Part shown: positions 50,344-63,365 of the stretch, piece after piece | Position numbering within the stretch: the stretch's first letter is position 1 | Layout of the letters: every line of letters starts with the position of its first letter | Origin: Polytrichum commune | Taxonomy: Eukaryota > Streptophyta > Polytrichopsida > Polytrichales > Polytrichaceae | DNA: 64,000 nucleotides | Direction of reading: 5' to 3' | Assembly: GCA_950295325.1 (NCBI GenBank) | Contig: OX485804.1 | Span: forward strand, 18,042,001-18,106,000 | Made by a program: the position numbers and the translations under genes | Notes under the pieces: generated by a model | The model's input: the letters and a program-made list of their open reading frames with translations, nothing else | The model's database searches: none | Told to the model about the DNA's origin: nothing

Positions 50344-50865
50344 TTAAGTATGTAAGTATTTGATGGCAATTTGGTGTAGGTGTTTCATAAGTGTTTTTAT
50401 CTCAGTTTTAGGTTTTTCTAGTTTTTCTAGTTCTTTAATTGGTTGTTCATGAATAGCCCCTCTAACACCTATAGTGATGGTGATGAGGGGGTTAGCTTGC
50501 CAGCCGGCTCTTCTAATTGTTTCTATGAGTGTATTGTATTTAGTGATTTTTTCATTGCGTGCATTATTTGGAAATTTGTCGTGGAAATAGGTAAATTCAA
50601 TGAATTGTATGGTATGTGATGGGGTAGGCCTTAAAGGGGGTTGGTTGTCTAGTATGGGAGCACCAATTACGCATAATATGTCTGGTCCTAGTTTAGCTAG
50701 ACATGTGCATGATGTGATGGTACATGTGCATTGGAGTAGCCATTGTGGGATTGTGTTGTCTTGTGGTCTAGAGTCTTGACGGCCTGCATTTACGAGTGTA
50801 TAGTATCTTGTGTGTTTATTTGATTGGAGCGTATGTACAATTTGGTGGAGCACCTTGAACATCAA
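50344..50865 (-). pseudogene. Retroelement-like C-terminal fragment, possible PD-(D/E)XK nuclease
   Basis: 173 codons on the minus strand. In order: YTLVNAGRQDSRPQDNTIPQ, WLLQCTC, CLAKLGPDILCVIGAP, IQFIEFTYFHDKF, KYNTLIETIRRAGW, PLITITIGVRGAIHE and a helical tail. PDIL, the Glu of FIEFTY and the Lys of KYN have the order and spacing of a PD-(D/E)XK restriction-like fold. That matches the idea of an endonuclease or C-terminal module of a non-LTR-type retroelement, and resembles reverse-transcriptase-linked ORFs I have seen from algae and protists. No reverse transcriptase is found next to it, so it is a truncated piece. The assignment is inference; no stop interrupts the ORF. Confidence 0.4.
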
Positions 50866-52680
50866 AAAACCTTGTGACTACTATACATCAAAACTAGTCT
50901 CTAGATAACTAAACACTTAGAAATCAGGAAATTGGAGGGCCAATCACACAAAGCTTGAGCTCAAGCTTGTGAGCTTGGTGGGTCGAGGGAATAGGATTTT
51001 CACCTTACATAATTGGATTTGTAGTCAATAGATTTAAAAAGTCTATGAGTTGAAGTTTGGGCTTGAACTTCAAAATCAAAAAGTAAAATAAAATAAAGTA
51101 GGGACTAACCTTTAGACATAGCTTCATCATCTTAGGCGCATCATGTAAGGGTTCAAATTCTTTTACTTGGCCTCAGAGCACTAGTAAGCTTGAGCGTGAA
51201 CTCTAGTTGTGTGGGGCAACCCCATGTAAGGTGAGTGTGCCCATCATGAACTGTGAGCTATAATGAATTCTAACATATAAGTATCCAAGTCTGAAATATA
51301 CACATTTAGAAGAAACCATCATTTATAGATCATCTATGACTTGAAGGGTTCAAAATACATTCATCTTCACTTTTAAAATGAAAAATTGGCTCTCATGTTC
51401 TTTATTTGGATTTGCTAATGTATTCATACATTTATTATTATTCTATTTATTATTTTGTTATCAAAGTTCCTCTACATATGTTGAAGTTCAAAAAATGTCC
51501 ATAAAATATAGGTGCACTCACTTTATATCAAAATTGGTCTCCATATACTTGGAAACCTAGAAATCATGAAACATAGAATCTACAAAATCAACCAAACTTT
51601 CTAATAGAATCAATTTTAGTTTCATGTCTTCTTGAATTTTAATTATGCATTTAGTACTAGCACTATGTTCTTTAACATTGTAAAGTGTGTTGCCCTGATA
51701 CCGAGGGGATGTCCATTCGTTGAGCTCTAAGAAAAAAAATCAAACAATAGGGTCCTATGGTTCCCAAAGTTCCTAATGCAGGATTGAGGGGACGTGCCGG
51801 AGTTAGGTGGAGCCCACCTCCATGAAGGAAACTAAGGAGCACTTGCATGTGAGAGGGAAGTACAAAAATAAAGAACATAATCTCTCTAAATACGACAAGG
51901 TAAGCATGGTTTCAAGAACAAGAAAAATCCTCCCTATTCCTTTGCTATGATTCGTTAGCTAGGGTGTCGGATATAGGACACTTGGTGAGAGAATTTAGAG
52001 CCAAGTGAGTGTGTAATTAGCTCATTAGGTGTAGGGTTCCAAGACGCATGATGTTTTTGTAAAGAACATAGAGGTAATGAATAAACAAGAATTGATTCTA
52101 TGATAGAAGTTGTTCAAGTCTAAAATAAGACCTTTTGAAATCTAATACTGCACACTCTAGCAAAATACTAAAAAAAATCAATATTGACAATTAATTCAAA
52201 AAAATAGAGCAGATTTTTGTACGATTCCTCTACATGAAAAAAAAAATTCATGCCAATTGCCAATGTACATAAATAACAACAATTGCTCAAGATGTAGTCT
52301 TCTATAATAAGGCAGCATACCTTACACCAGATAACAAGCTACATGTTCACTGAAAGTCGAAACCTGTAACTTTTACAGGAATGTGGACATGATTAAGCTA
52401 ATAACTCATTGAACATCTAGCTTTCAAATCCGCAGATAGGCTACGACCTTCACAATACGCTCAACAACTAGCCTCAAAAAAACTACAGCCCAAAAATTTA
52501 GCAGAAGGCTTCAACTACAAAGAGACCCATTGCAAGTCCAAATATCTTCAGCAAGATCACCACCAGTCAGGTCAAGATACGAACCGATAATATAAATTTA
52601 GGACTACTTTCTAGAACCTCAACTTGCTGTTGACAGTCTGGGCAAATAATTTTGCAGCAAGTATCTAGAGGTAATGACAT
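50866..52680. other. Intergenic, no gene seen
   Basis: Short ORFs only (51378-51560, 51672-51878). Words near 50880-50930 (ATCAAAACTAGTCTCTAGATA, AAACACTTAGAAATCA) recur loosely near 51528-51570 (ATCAAAATTGGTCTCCATATA, AAACCTAGAAATCA), suggesting a diverged duplication. Confidence 0.5.
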
Positions 52681-52689
52681 GAAGTGAAC

Positions 52690-52940
52690 TGAAATGAAAT
52701 TGATTCTGAAATTGAAATGCAATGCAACTGAGGATACATCAAGATGGTTTCAAACAAGCTAATTTTCTAGAGTGGTGGACTAGGGTCCTATGAGATGGAC
52801 TTGAGGCTCCCTAGAACTACATTCTCAAATAGTGATGGAAACTTATCTCTAATGGGGTTATATAGGGGACACTCCAAACCAAAATGTGCCCAATTTTCAA
52901 ATGTATTATAGAAGCAAAAGTGGCATGGTCTAGAGATAGG
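52690..52940. repeat. Third copy of the 630-1250 dispersed repeat
   Basis: It shares GAAATGAAATTGATT, TTTCTAGAGTGG, CCTATGAGA, and AAAAGTGGCA followed by GGTCTAGAG with 630-960. Strand and order agree. No coding content. Confidence 0.5.
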
Positions 52941-53499
52941 GTTAGTCAATCATCATCGAGTTTCAATGGCAAGTCTATGGTTCGAAGTGCGGTAGGCAGC
53001 AATGAAATCAGTGAGTGTAAACAGCAGAGACGAGAACTCCATTTGGAATCTCTAGTGGAATGTGTTTTTTTAGACATTCTCTTATGACTTCCCCTGTGTA
53101 TTCAGTAACTCCCATAACATTTTGAAAGAAAATCCACATACAGGAAATAGAGCAAAAAGTACGTTCTGATTTACTTGCAAATAATAACGATGGAATCGTG
53201 TGGCAAACAACACAAGAAATTTGGTCTTTTTGGCTGTATGAACTATAGCAATTCTATGAGGTGTCTAACCATGTAATCAGTTACGGAGTGAAGAATGCAA
53301 CTTAAATACTACCAGCTGGTAACAACATTAAAACATCTGAATCATCAGTTCATCAAATGAAGTGGGTTTTTATTGGTCTCCGATCATAAAGTTGTCAAAC
53401 TTTTACTATCAGTTAGCTCCTTTGTAGCTGGTGCTGATTAAAAATACACCAGTTTTACTGGGGACCTCCTTCCTTCAAATGCCAACCACGAGGTTAGAC

Positions 53500-55850
53500 T
53501 AGGGTTTCAACATTCAGATAAATTTGTGACCTTGACTCACAATATGATTACTGCAGCAGTCCTTTTTCTCAGGTGCTCAAAACACAGACAACATCATCTG
53601 CCACTCTTTGACATAATTGGGCAATTTTAGCATTAGTTGCTAAAAGCTGACGTAGAATTTCAACATTCAAAGTTTTTGTGATCTCTCACATTGCTGCAGT
53701 CATTTTTGCTAAAAAAACAGCCAACATGAATTATATCTGCCACCTGTCTCTAAATTGATATAAGCACTAGATTATTGCTCAAAGTTTCCCTAGAGTGTCA
53801 ACGCTCGTGAGAGTTTTTTGTAATCTCTTCTTACTGTATATAATGTCATTTTTCTCAGGTGCTCTACAAACAGATATGATAGATCTGCCACCTAGAACCT
53901 CTTTGACATAAGAACTTGCTCAATCTGGTAACACGTTGCCCTAGAGTTTCGACGCTGAAAGCTTTGGTGATCTAGTAAGATATGTGAGCCTAAAACGAAC
54001 ACTGATTTTGAAGTGGTCAGAATCTCGTAAAATGTAGTCCGTCCCTTCATTTTAGGATGCGAGTCGTACATTGGTAACCATTAAACAAAAGTTTTCGTCT
54101 TAAGCTCACATACCTTCAAAGATATGGTATTGATGGTGGAGCTTAATTTGCAAAAGGTTCAAGACAGTTGCCAGCTCTCAAATCCTGCAAACACACCCAG
54201 AGTTACAAGATGTGTGACTCAGTTTTGAAAATTTAATTTCAACTAGGACACTTTGCAACATGTGTAATCTGATTTGCCTCGCACGGTCATGTTTCCTGTT
54301 TTCAGTATTCTAATAAAGTTGGGCATTTCAATGTGGATTCAAGGTAGTTGGAGCGCATAGTGATGTCGCGTTTTCCGTCACAATCAGTTCTTTTCAAAAC
54401 TGATGAGCAAAGCTACAAGGATGACAAATTACATTCGATCCACAGTTCAGAAAGGTGATTTGAATTCATTGAAAGAAAACATTGGCAACATTCTCTGACA
54501 TCAGTTCTCTGAGATGCCCACATTCTGTGGGAAGTTGAAAGCATTAATAGGCAAGGACAAAGGTTGATTGGAGAAGAGAGACAAGTAAGATGAGAAGACA
54601 TCAATTAATATCTGCCGGTTGAATGACTTCTTTCCTTTGGCCTGATCTAATTGTGAAGCTGAAATTTTGAGATTACCAGCAGTTGGCAATCAGGGCAAAA
54701 GTAGGGCAATCCGGAGAAGGGCCGGCGTGGGGTTGATCAGTTAAGAACACTCCTGTCTCTAATTGCCCTGCAAGACATTTGACCGAAGAAGCAATTAGCA
54801 CTTTCAAACAAATGAATCTGTAGATAGGAAGCATCATTTCAAGTTGAGTTTACAAGTAAGTGGTGCTCAAAACAAAGTCAACATGATCTGCCACCTCTTT
54901 GACATATACACTAATTGCTCAAGGTTGCCATAGAGCTCCAGTCTTCAAAGTTTTGTGATCTCTGACGTTATTGCAGTCATTTTTCTGATCAAGTACTGCT
55001 CAAACACAGACAACATCATCTGCCACCTGTTTGACACAAGCACTAATTTCTCAAGTTTCAACATTCAAAGTTTTGGTGATCTGATCTCTTACAATACTGT
55101 AGAAGTCATTTTTCTCAGGTGTTCAAAATACAGACAACATCATATGTCACTTACCTCTTTGACATAGGAACTATACTGCTCATGGTTACCCTACAGTTTC
55201 AACGCTCCAAGTTTTTTATGATCCCTTATATTGCTGCAATCATTTTCTTCTGGACACCCTTATATCCACAGGTGATTAGGTTAAATTGCAAACCTGTAAG
55301 GATTCGCAGTATCAAACGAATGACATCGTAGATAGGAAGAATCAAGTTGAGTATATAACTGGTGCTCAAAATACAACATGATCTGCCACCTACCTCTTTG
55401 ACATAAGCAGTAATTGGTTAAGGTTGCTCTAGGGTTACAGCATTCAGAGTTTTATGTGACCTCCCACAATATTACTGCAGTCCTTTTCCTCAGGTGCTCA
55501 AAACACAAACAAACAAACATCATCTGCGACCTACCTCTTCGACATAATTGGTTATAATTAGCACTAGTTGCTCGAGGTTTCCCTAGAGTGACTTCAACAC
55601 TTAGAGTTTTCTGTGATGATATCTTACATTACTGTAGGGCCATTTTTCTCAGGAGCTCAAAACACAGACAACGACATGATCTGCCACCTACCGCTTTGAC
55701 ATGGGTTTGACATAAGATCTTGCTCGATTAGGTAACAAGTTGTCCTAGAGTTTCAGCGCTCAAAGTTTTGGTAATCTCTTCCGTTGTTACACTCCTTTAA
55801 TTGTCTCTGGACACCCTATCTGCAATGAACAGGTAACTCTGAGACCTGTG
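53500..55850. repeat. Degenerate tandem array of ~130-bp units
   Basis: A block with TTTCTCAGGTGCTCAAAACACA, GACAACATCATCTGCCACCT, CTTTGACATAA, GCACTAATTGCTCAAGGT, CCCTAGAGTTTCAAC and TTTTGGTGATCT recurs at least nine times. Copies lie near 53570, 53705, 53855, 54875, 54990, 55120, 55365, 55495 and 55655. Spacing is 115-160 bp where copies adjoin. An unrelated segment (about 54000-54850) interrupts the array. Divergence is high, so the array is old. I see no open frame across units. Confidence 0.7.
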
Positions 55851-55859
55851 AGCTAGGCA

Positions 55860-57590
55860 GCAGTGACTCATTACACCAGATTGCAGGTCCATTCTTCACA
55901 TGTACATCACCTTCCAGTTTTTCCAGAATGCAGCATTTGATGTCCCCATAGAGTCGATAATACATTCTCCTACCTGAGGGTATACATATATCCTTTTTGT
56001 GTAAGAGTCTCACATTAACTCCGCAGGTGCTCAAACAGCGTGCAGGAATATCATTATGTGAAGGCAGAGAAGAACTTCGGCAGATTTGTGAGTTAGAGCA
56101 ACACTAACCTGGTTGCGCTTTCAAATCCTTAGCATGTTGCTCCTCAAGAAATGAACTCCAATACCTCCTCAGTCTGAAGCCTTTGGTAACTTACCTCACA
56201 AGGTAACCTGCACCCTCAGGCTTAAGCAAGAAACAGATATTGAAACCTCATTGCAAGTCATACTGCACTTTAAGACAAAAAAGGATGCGGTTAGGGCAAA
56301 GCACAGCAATGGAACAACAAACCCAACAGGTTCCAACTTCCAAGCGTGAAAATTTTCACCTGATAGTCTTCTCGAGTACTCATCCTGTGCTCACAGCACA
56401 AAAGGCCTGAGATTCAGAGTTCGAAGAAGAAGTTGTTCTGTGGGTTACATGTTGTTCTCTCATTCCAACTACTCAGTCCATCTCTACTGCACGCCCAACC
56501 CGTTTCCCTACATGTGCAAACATATACCCAGCAACAATGTGTTCATATCCTCAAAGACAAAGAATTTAGTACCTGCCGTGTCGAAGTTCGCTGTTGATGC
56601 TTCCTGCGAGTGTGCCCAAGCAGAAAGGAGGTCGCAAGTGACTTGCGACCTCGAATGCATAAACCTAATAAAATAATCAGCTCCTGAGTTCAGACCTCGC
56701 CATCTCCATGCAGACAACTTGACTTGAGTGTCATCTTAAGTAACTAAAGAATGAATTGGATGTTTGCCTGTTGACATTCAAAACTATAGAGTGATATAGT
56801 AAGTACGAAGATTAAATGGTTTTTTACATGACATGAACATGAGATTGGCAAGAGAAGAGCATGTAGTATTTTGCTTTTAATTTCCTTCATATCAATTTTA
56901 ATCGAAGCGATCATTATTTGTCATGATTATGAAGTATATATATTAGATACTAAGTTCATATTAGATAGTAATTCACAGTTTTTATTCACATGCATACGTT
57001 GCATGTTATGTTTCATCATGATTCTACGAAGTCCAATAATTGCATGTTATATCTAGCACTTAAAACATTCATATCATATCCTTGTTATAAGTATTATTGC
57101 TTGTACCTTCTTTATAACATTAGCATCACTAATATTTGTTGTAACTTGTAAGTAATTTATTCGTTGTATAATCTAAACAAACTAAAATAATGAAATCATC
57201 ATATTAAATTTAGAGATGATTTTATGAATTGTGTTATATTTTTCATTATGTGTTAGATTGATTTTTATGTTTTCACTATCACAAATGAATATGACATAAT
57301 ATATCATATAGAAATATATAATGATATTAATTTTATCTCATGTCTCAATATGAATTTGAATAAAATAATATAGACAACCATATACTTTTATGTAATAAGA
57401 ATTCAAAATTAAAGTCATGACATTCCATGAACATGTTCATTGAAATTTGATCATGTGACATGTGTTAAATCACTCAGACAACTTTAAATTTTAAAAGTGG
57501 TTCAATAGTTGGGTAGGACCCAAACAAATTATAGATGGTACAAAAATTTGGGTAGTACATCATTTTTAGCTCAAACTCCAACAACTTTGG
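55860..57590. other. Intergenic, increasingly AT-rich
   Basis: ORFs at 55816-56034 (-), 56440-56676 (+) and 56508-56717 (-) lack domains. From about 56760 the sequence becomes strongly AT-rich and stays so to about 59100. No gene is supported. Confidence 0.5.
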
Positions 57591-57596
57591 ATCTTC

Positions 57597-58055
57597 TGTA
57601 CCACCTAGATCCTCTTTCTTTATGACATATTATTATAACTTTAAAATTTTGTGGTCCTTCAAAAACTAAATCATATAGTAAGTCATTTTGTACCACCTAG
57701 ATCCTCTTTCTTTATAATATATTATTATAACTTTAAAATTTTGTGGTCCTTCAAAAACTACGTTATATAGTAAGTCATTTTGTACCACCTAGATCCTCTT
57801 TTCTTATAACATATTATTATAACTTTAAAATTTTGTGATCCTTCAAAAACTAAGTCATATAGTAAGTCATTCTGTACCACCTAGATCCTCTTTCCTTATA
57901 ATATATTATTATAACTTTAAAATTTTGTGGTCCTTCAAAAACTACGTCATATAGTAAGTCATTTTGTACCACCTAGATCCTCTTTCTTTATAATATGTTA
58001 TTATAACTTTAAAATTTTGTGGTCCTTCAAAAACTAAGTCATATAGTAAGTCATT
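57597..58055. repeat. 92-bp AT-rich satellite, five copies
   Basis: CCACCTAGATCCTCTTT starts at 57601, 57693, 57785, 57877 and 57969: an exact 92-bp period. The unit continues ATTATTATAACTTTAAAATT, TTGTGGTCCTTCAAAAACTA and ATATAGTAAGTCATT. Copies differ by only a few substitutions, so amplification is recent. Confidence 0.95.
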
Positions 58056-58550
58056 AAATTTCTTATTTCTAATGAGAACATTCAAATCGATTCTAAAATT
58101 ATTATCAAGTTATCATATAAAATAGACATCAATAAGATAATATTATGTTTGATATCTAAATATTATTTCTGTATAATATTGATTATAAAGTTACATATTA
58201 TTTAATCATTTATAAACACATACAAATTTAAATAATGAGTACATAAAGATATAAAATTCCAACAATTTATATTGTATTCACTTCATAATTTTATTTATTC
58301 ACAAAAGAATATTACATTGATATTTACATACGTATATAAATCTGAATATTAAAATACCATGCATTTAATTTTTTTATATCAGAGCGTGGTCTAACATAAA
58401 GTCTTGAATTTTAAAATATGAAATCATAAAGGTAATCATTATTTTTTACGTAGTTAAAATTTCATGCACATCAATAATTATCATCATAAGAATAAATATC
58501 ATATTAAATTTATTCATATGCATGTACAAATCGTACCACAAATAACATGT

Positions 58551-58995
58551 CATATTTTAGAAAGGGTTCATACCATCAAAATCTGATTGATTATAGCTGA
58601 AGTCAAACGTTGAAATATGCATATTGTGCATGAAACAAACAGACGTCATGTAATTATTCGTACTCATATACGCATCTTACGATAAATGACAACATGTTAT
58701 ATTTTAGAAGGGGTTCATATCATCAAAATCTAATTGATTATATCTGAAGTCAAACGTTGAAACATGTACATTGTGCATGAAACAAACAAACGTCATGTAA
58801 TTATTCATACTCATATACACATCTTATAATAAATGACAACATGTTATATTTTAGAATGGGTTCATATCATCAAAATCTGATTGATTATATCTGAAGTCAA
58901 ACGTTGAAACATGTACATTGTGCATGAAACAAACAGACGTCATGGATTTATTCATACTCATATACACATCTTACGATAAGTGACAACATATTATA
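58551..58995. repeat. ~147-bp AT-rich tandem repeat, three copies
   Basis: The TATTTTAGAA start recurs at 58551, 58698 and 58846 (steps 147 and 148), with a broken fourth start near 58992. The unit has GGTTCATATCATCAAAATCT, TGAAGTCAAACGTTGAAA, TTGTGCATGAAACAAACAGA and ACTCATATACACATCTTA. Copies are about 90 percent alike by eye. Confidence 0.9.
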
Positions 58996-59099
58996 TTCAA
59001 GTCAACACTCATAATATCATCAGATTGAATCAATCATTACACCAGTCAGATACTGAAGCACATGTTCATCGTACATAAAACACAACGTATGATGTTTTC

Positions 59100-60130
59100 A
59101 TGAGAATCAGTTAAAAATCATCAGTTTTTACAACCCATGCACTTATTCGCATGCAAAAGCCGTCGCAAAGACACCTTCTCTTTCAATCAAACAAACAAAC
59201 AAAAAAACAAACAATCATCGATCCACGAGACCGCAACAAACTCTACATCACAAATCATTGCAATCCGTTCGTTGGAACCCAAAAGAGCAATTGCTTTCCA
59301 GACGCGCATGGAGAATCATCAACGATGGCTCCATGTCCTTCCACATCGTCTTGCCCTCCTCATGCAAGTAGCTTCTAAGCGGCACGCCCACCAATTGAGG
59401 AGGCTAGGCGGCTCACTTGAAGCTCTCCAAGGAGTCCCCATGCGAAGTACATATACACTCACATAAGAAGTCAAAGTGTCGAGAGTCCCGCGACTCATGC
59501 ATTTATAAATGCAGGCTCTCATCGAGCAGCATGAGACAAGCAATCTGCCAATCAAGGACGGCATCAGCGTGACGATGCAAGCTAGTGTAGCAGCGGGGAT
59601 AGGCCTAGATGCAGCTATAATTACGTCCTCCACTATACTGTACACAGTGATTGCTACAACGAGGCTAACGAAGTTAAGAACAAGTACACAGCCACAGCAG
59701 CTAGGCTAGGAAAGCAAAGCAAAGCAAAGCAAAGCAAAGGCTAGCTTGCTCATAGGCTGCAAGCTTGCTTGCTTGCTTGTTTTCTGCACCTGGCAGGCAG
59801 CTGCCTACTTGGCTACAGTTATATAAGTACCCTTCTGACAAAAGTCTTTAAGGTCGGCTGCCCTGGCCTGGCTTTCTAGTGTCCATTTTGGAGGCTCTAG
59901 GGTCTAGCCTCAAGGCACTGACCCTCCGCGTCCAGCGCTGACACACCATGCATTTTATTATTGCCGCGACAAGCGTTTCTTGGCTCCCGGCTCTTGCTGT
60001 TTTCTGCAAATAATACTAACTTAATAAGTTAAGGGAGGGGTGTGTATATATGCGGGTGGGTGGATGGTGCTCGCTTTGTGTTCAGGAGTCCAAGTCAACT
60101 CCCACCCTGGAGAGTTGTACACAAGGAAGC
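59100..60130. other. Unassigned GC-richer block with weak ORFs
   Basis: After the satellites, base composition shifts abruptly toward GC. ORFs of 66-109 codons overlap on both strands (59137-59466 +, 59319-59645 -, 59509-59709 +) without known domains. An (AAAGC)n repeat is at about 59714-59739. A TATATAAG box at 59820 could be a promoter, but no gene follows that I can define. I make no call. Confidence 0.4.
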
Positions 60131-60136
60131 TTGAAG

Positions 60137-60362
60137 CAGTGATCGGGGAGATTTTTGGGCATAATCGGTTGAGATCCTAGTGTTTGCAACTCCAACCGGT
60201 TATATGTTGACATCCTCCGGTTTTCCTTTATTAAATTGGGGTATATCTTATAGATTCTTTTAAAATGATCGGTTATTTTCTTGCAATTTTGAACTTCAAT
60301 CGGTTATTTCTCAAACTCAACGGGTTCATTTGTAACTAACTGCCGGTTCTCCCCGATCATTG
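60137..60362 (+). mobile_element. hAT-type MITE, complete, 226 bp
   Basis: The ends CAGTGATCGGGGAGA and TCTCCCCGATCATTG are flanked by a perfect 8-bp target duplication, GCTTGAAG (60129-60136 and 60363-60370). The interior is the reverse complement of the copy at 6517-6725 and shares AAATGATCGGT, CAAACTCAA and TAACTAACTGCCGGT with the copy near 4130-4239. No coding capacity. Confidence 0.9.
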
Positions 60363-60370
60363 GCTTGAAG

Positions 60371-61532
60371 TGGTGCGTGACCACGCCATCGTTTCGGGGT
60401 TGGAACTCGATCCAAATGGTGTGTTTGCGTATCTATCAAAACAATCGGGTTGGGAATCGGACCTTTCCTTATTTACTATGGTTGTTGGCAGTATATGGTT
60501 GTTGGTTCTTTGATAGGTCTTTTCTCGGTTGTGTTCACTAGTTCAGTGTGGATAAGTTGGTAAAATTTGAAGATTTGCTTTCAAACTCTTTTAAACATGT
60601 GTTTTTATGGTGTTTGGTCTTTGGTCCTCACCTAGCCATACACCAGTCGAATATAGGTGCCCGGTTGAGAAAAGTTATCACATGCACGTCTTCATGGTGG
60701 GTTTAGAGTGTACGGTTGGGTCCAAGACATCGTCCGGACCAAATCGTCGGTTGATTGCAAATTGACTAGATGAAATTGTGAATTAACCGAATGAAATCAA
60801 CAATTAGAGGCACCCAAACTGTCACTTCTTTCATTATCATGGTGGAAATGAGCTTGGGGCCTCATATGGGGGCCACAACGGGGGGTCCAGCCAGCCCCCA
60901 ACCAACCTGGCCGGTGCAAGCCCCCCCCCCCCCGGGAGTTGGTGCCGGAGGAGTTTTGGCTCGCTCTGCTCAAAGTTTCCGCTTTGCTCGTAGTTGGTTT
61001 CTTTGTACACTTAGGATTTAGGGTTTAGAATACATAAGTGGTGACCGAGTCTGCATGTCCTGAACCTACCTTCCCTTGTTTGTGAACTTCCCAACCTCTG
61101 AGATAGGTAGGTATGTTGAATTAGGTCGATCTCGAATGTCGAATACGATACCTACACTATGCCATACAGATTGGACAATGTGCTCAAAATATAGACACAT
61201 ATAGTTTTGTGTATCCTATTTCTTGTGAGTATGCAGAAGTTGTGAAAGATTTGTCAAGAATGTTTGATGCAATTTTGCAACATTTGTGGGTTGTTTTAGA
61301 ATGATAGAAGGTTAGTCAGACATGTCATTTGCTAATCGTTTTTTCAACACTCATCTTACCCTAAGTTGAGCCCAAAATCTGGTGACAGCCGCTGGGAAAG
61401 TTATGACTTGGATGTTTTTGAACATGGAGAAACCATGAGGCATTTGACAAATGTTGTTGGACTTCTAGCATTGCAAGGAAGCAATCCGACATGCGACTAC
61501 AAAGTTTGCGACAAGGGGGCTCATACTCCACG
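60371..61532. other. Intergenic with a half-MITE
   Basis: At about 60872-60945, GGGGGGTCCAGCCAGCCCC plus a run of about 12 C matches the left half of the small element at 61533-61665; the right half is missing. No gene is recognised. Confidence 0.5.
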
Positions 61533-61665
61533 CACAGTGGGGGGTCCAGCCAGCCCCCCTTGCCAACCGACCGGTTCGAGGCCTTGTCTCATGCTCCCTA
61601 GTTAGCCGCCCCCAAAGCCACGGAGGTCAGGCTAGCTACGGGGCCGGCTAGACCCCCCAATGTGG
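61533..61665. mobile_element. Small GC-rich MITE or foldback, 133 bp
   Basis: The ends are CACAGTGGGGGGTCCAGCC and GGCTAGACCCCCCAATGTGG, inverted with a few mismatches. A related left half lies near 60872. No target duplication could be fixed. No ORF. Confidence 0.55.
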
Positions 61666-63360
61666 CCCAACTATCAAAAGGTGTGTCCTCCTTTTGATTA
61701 GGTCTGCATCCTAAGTGTTTCATGCATTAAAGGAAAATTCTATGACCGGCATCTCCAATTCATGTGAACCCGAGAAACTAGATTTTTTATGTGGTGTTTT
61801 TCCATAAAAAATGTGACTTTTAGAAATGTCAATAGGATATAGACTTATGTTGGATATGAGGAAGGGCCCTAGTAAATTTTGTTAGCCACCAGTATGTGTG
61901 GCCTATAAGCCTAAAAGTTGGTTCTAAAAACACGGCCTTCACACCATTGACATTATCTAGTGCAAAGCCTAGTTGGCAAATGATGTGGCATGGTTTAAAA
62001 GGTGAGTCCAAGTTCTTTTTTGGGGTGGGGTGGGGGCCAAACGGAAAGACAAAGAAGAAGAAGAAGAAGAAGAAGTCCCCAAAGTTCTTGATACATGTTA
62101 CAATTTGTACTCTACTTTTTGGGCCTCAAAATCTCATAAGTTGTCTTGCTAGGCTTTGAGTTGGGCACCTATGTTATAGCATGCCTACACTAGAATCAAC
62201 AATTGATCCATAAGAGTGGGAGACTTTCCATCTTGATAGAAGTTTATGTCTTTGTATGCATTGAAGTGAATGGGCGGATTGCAATACATTACATCCAATG
62301 ACTCAATGAGGTTATTGTGAAGAGAACAAAAAGTCCTTTATTGATATCAGTAGATTATAGAAAGAGATAAACTTTCTCTATAAGAGGGACTCCTATGATG
62401 ACCGACTTGCTCTACTGTGCACATGACTATTACCTATTTACAGTGAAAACAAGCAGTCAACTTTACTATGTAGATACACTCCAATCACGTGCATGTTTCT
62501 GTTTTATGGGAAGATTTGATCAGCCTGCATCCTAAGCTCTTCTTTTTGCAAAAAAACAAAACTACTCTATGTTTGATATTTAGTGTCATATGGTAACCGT
62601 CCGGATGACACTTCTTATGAATAAGTGAACAAAAATTGTTATGGATGGTGGATGAGGTCATCCATTTGGCCAAAACTCTAGCTTTTCTTGTCATCAACTT
62701 GTGATGAAATATTGTCACAAAGTCCTGCAATTTGGATGAAAGATCACTTGGTAAGTGATAGTAATTGCAACATTGTGAATTGCAATATTGTGAATCTACA
62801 ATCCCCCCCAAAAAAAAATTTACAAGGAATGACAAATAATGTTGGGTTAACATTTGGTGTTGGTGACACTACATTGCGGCAAGGCCACTTCAGACACGAG
62901 TCAAGAGCCGTGACCTTGTAATGGTGAGGACCCGTGACTCTCATCCAAAGGCCGTACCATGGGTGTTGAGAAAGCCGTTTTATGTAGTCATGGGCCGTCA
63001 AGCATAGTGTGAAGTGAGAATGGACCATGTTGCGGGACCATTGCATATTTTGTTAGCAGGTTAAAAAGGGGAGGATGTGGTTTTATATAATATGTTTCAA
63101 ACTCTATCAATTGAGAGAATTACTTGGTGTCGTTTGTCTGTCCTGAAATCTATCCTGGAATTTGCCCTGTAATCTACGTCAAGACTCTATAAATGTTACA
63201 GGTTGGGAGTAGCAAAAAAATAACATATATAGAATTATAACAAGTAACACTTATAGAATTCATACCGATGATTAATAACATTTATAGAAATAACACTTAA
63301 AATTTTCGAAAATGAAGAACATAACGTTTTATTAAAAAAATTAAAAATGATAATACATAA
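61666..63360. other. Intergenic, no gene seen
   Basis: A (AAG)n repeat is at about 62049-62074. A foldback word, CCACCAGTATGTGTGG, is at 61886. ORFs (62485-62853 -, 62688-62921 +, 62744-63046 -) overlap in conflicting frames and have no domain. Confidence 0.5.
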
Positions 63361-63365
63361 TTCAA

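Noticed and set aside
59137..59709. Overlapping ORFs as a possible gene beside a TATATAAG box
   Set aside because: Conflicting frames on both strands, no domain, no splice pattern that joins them.
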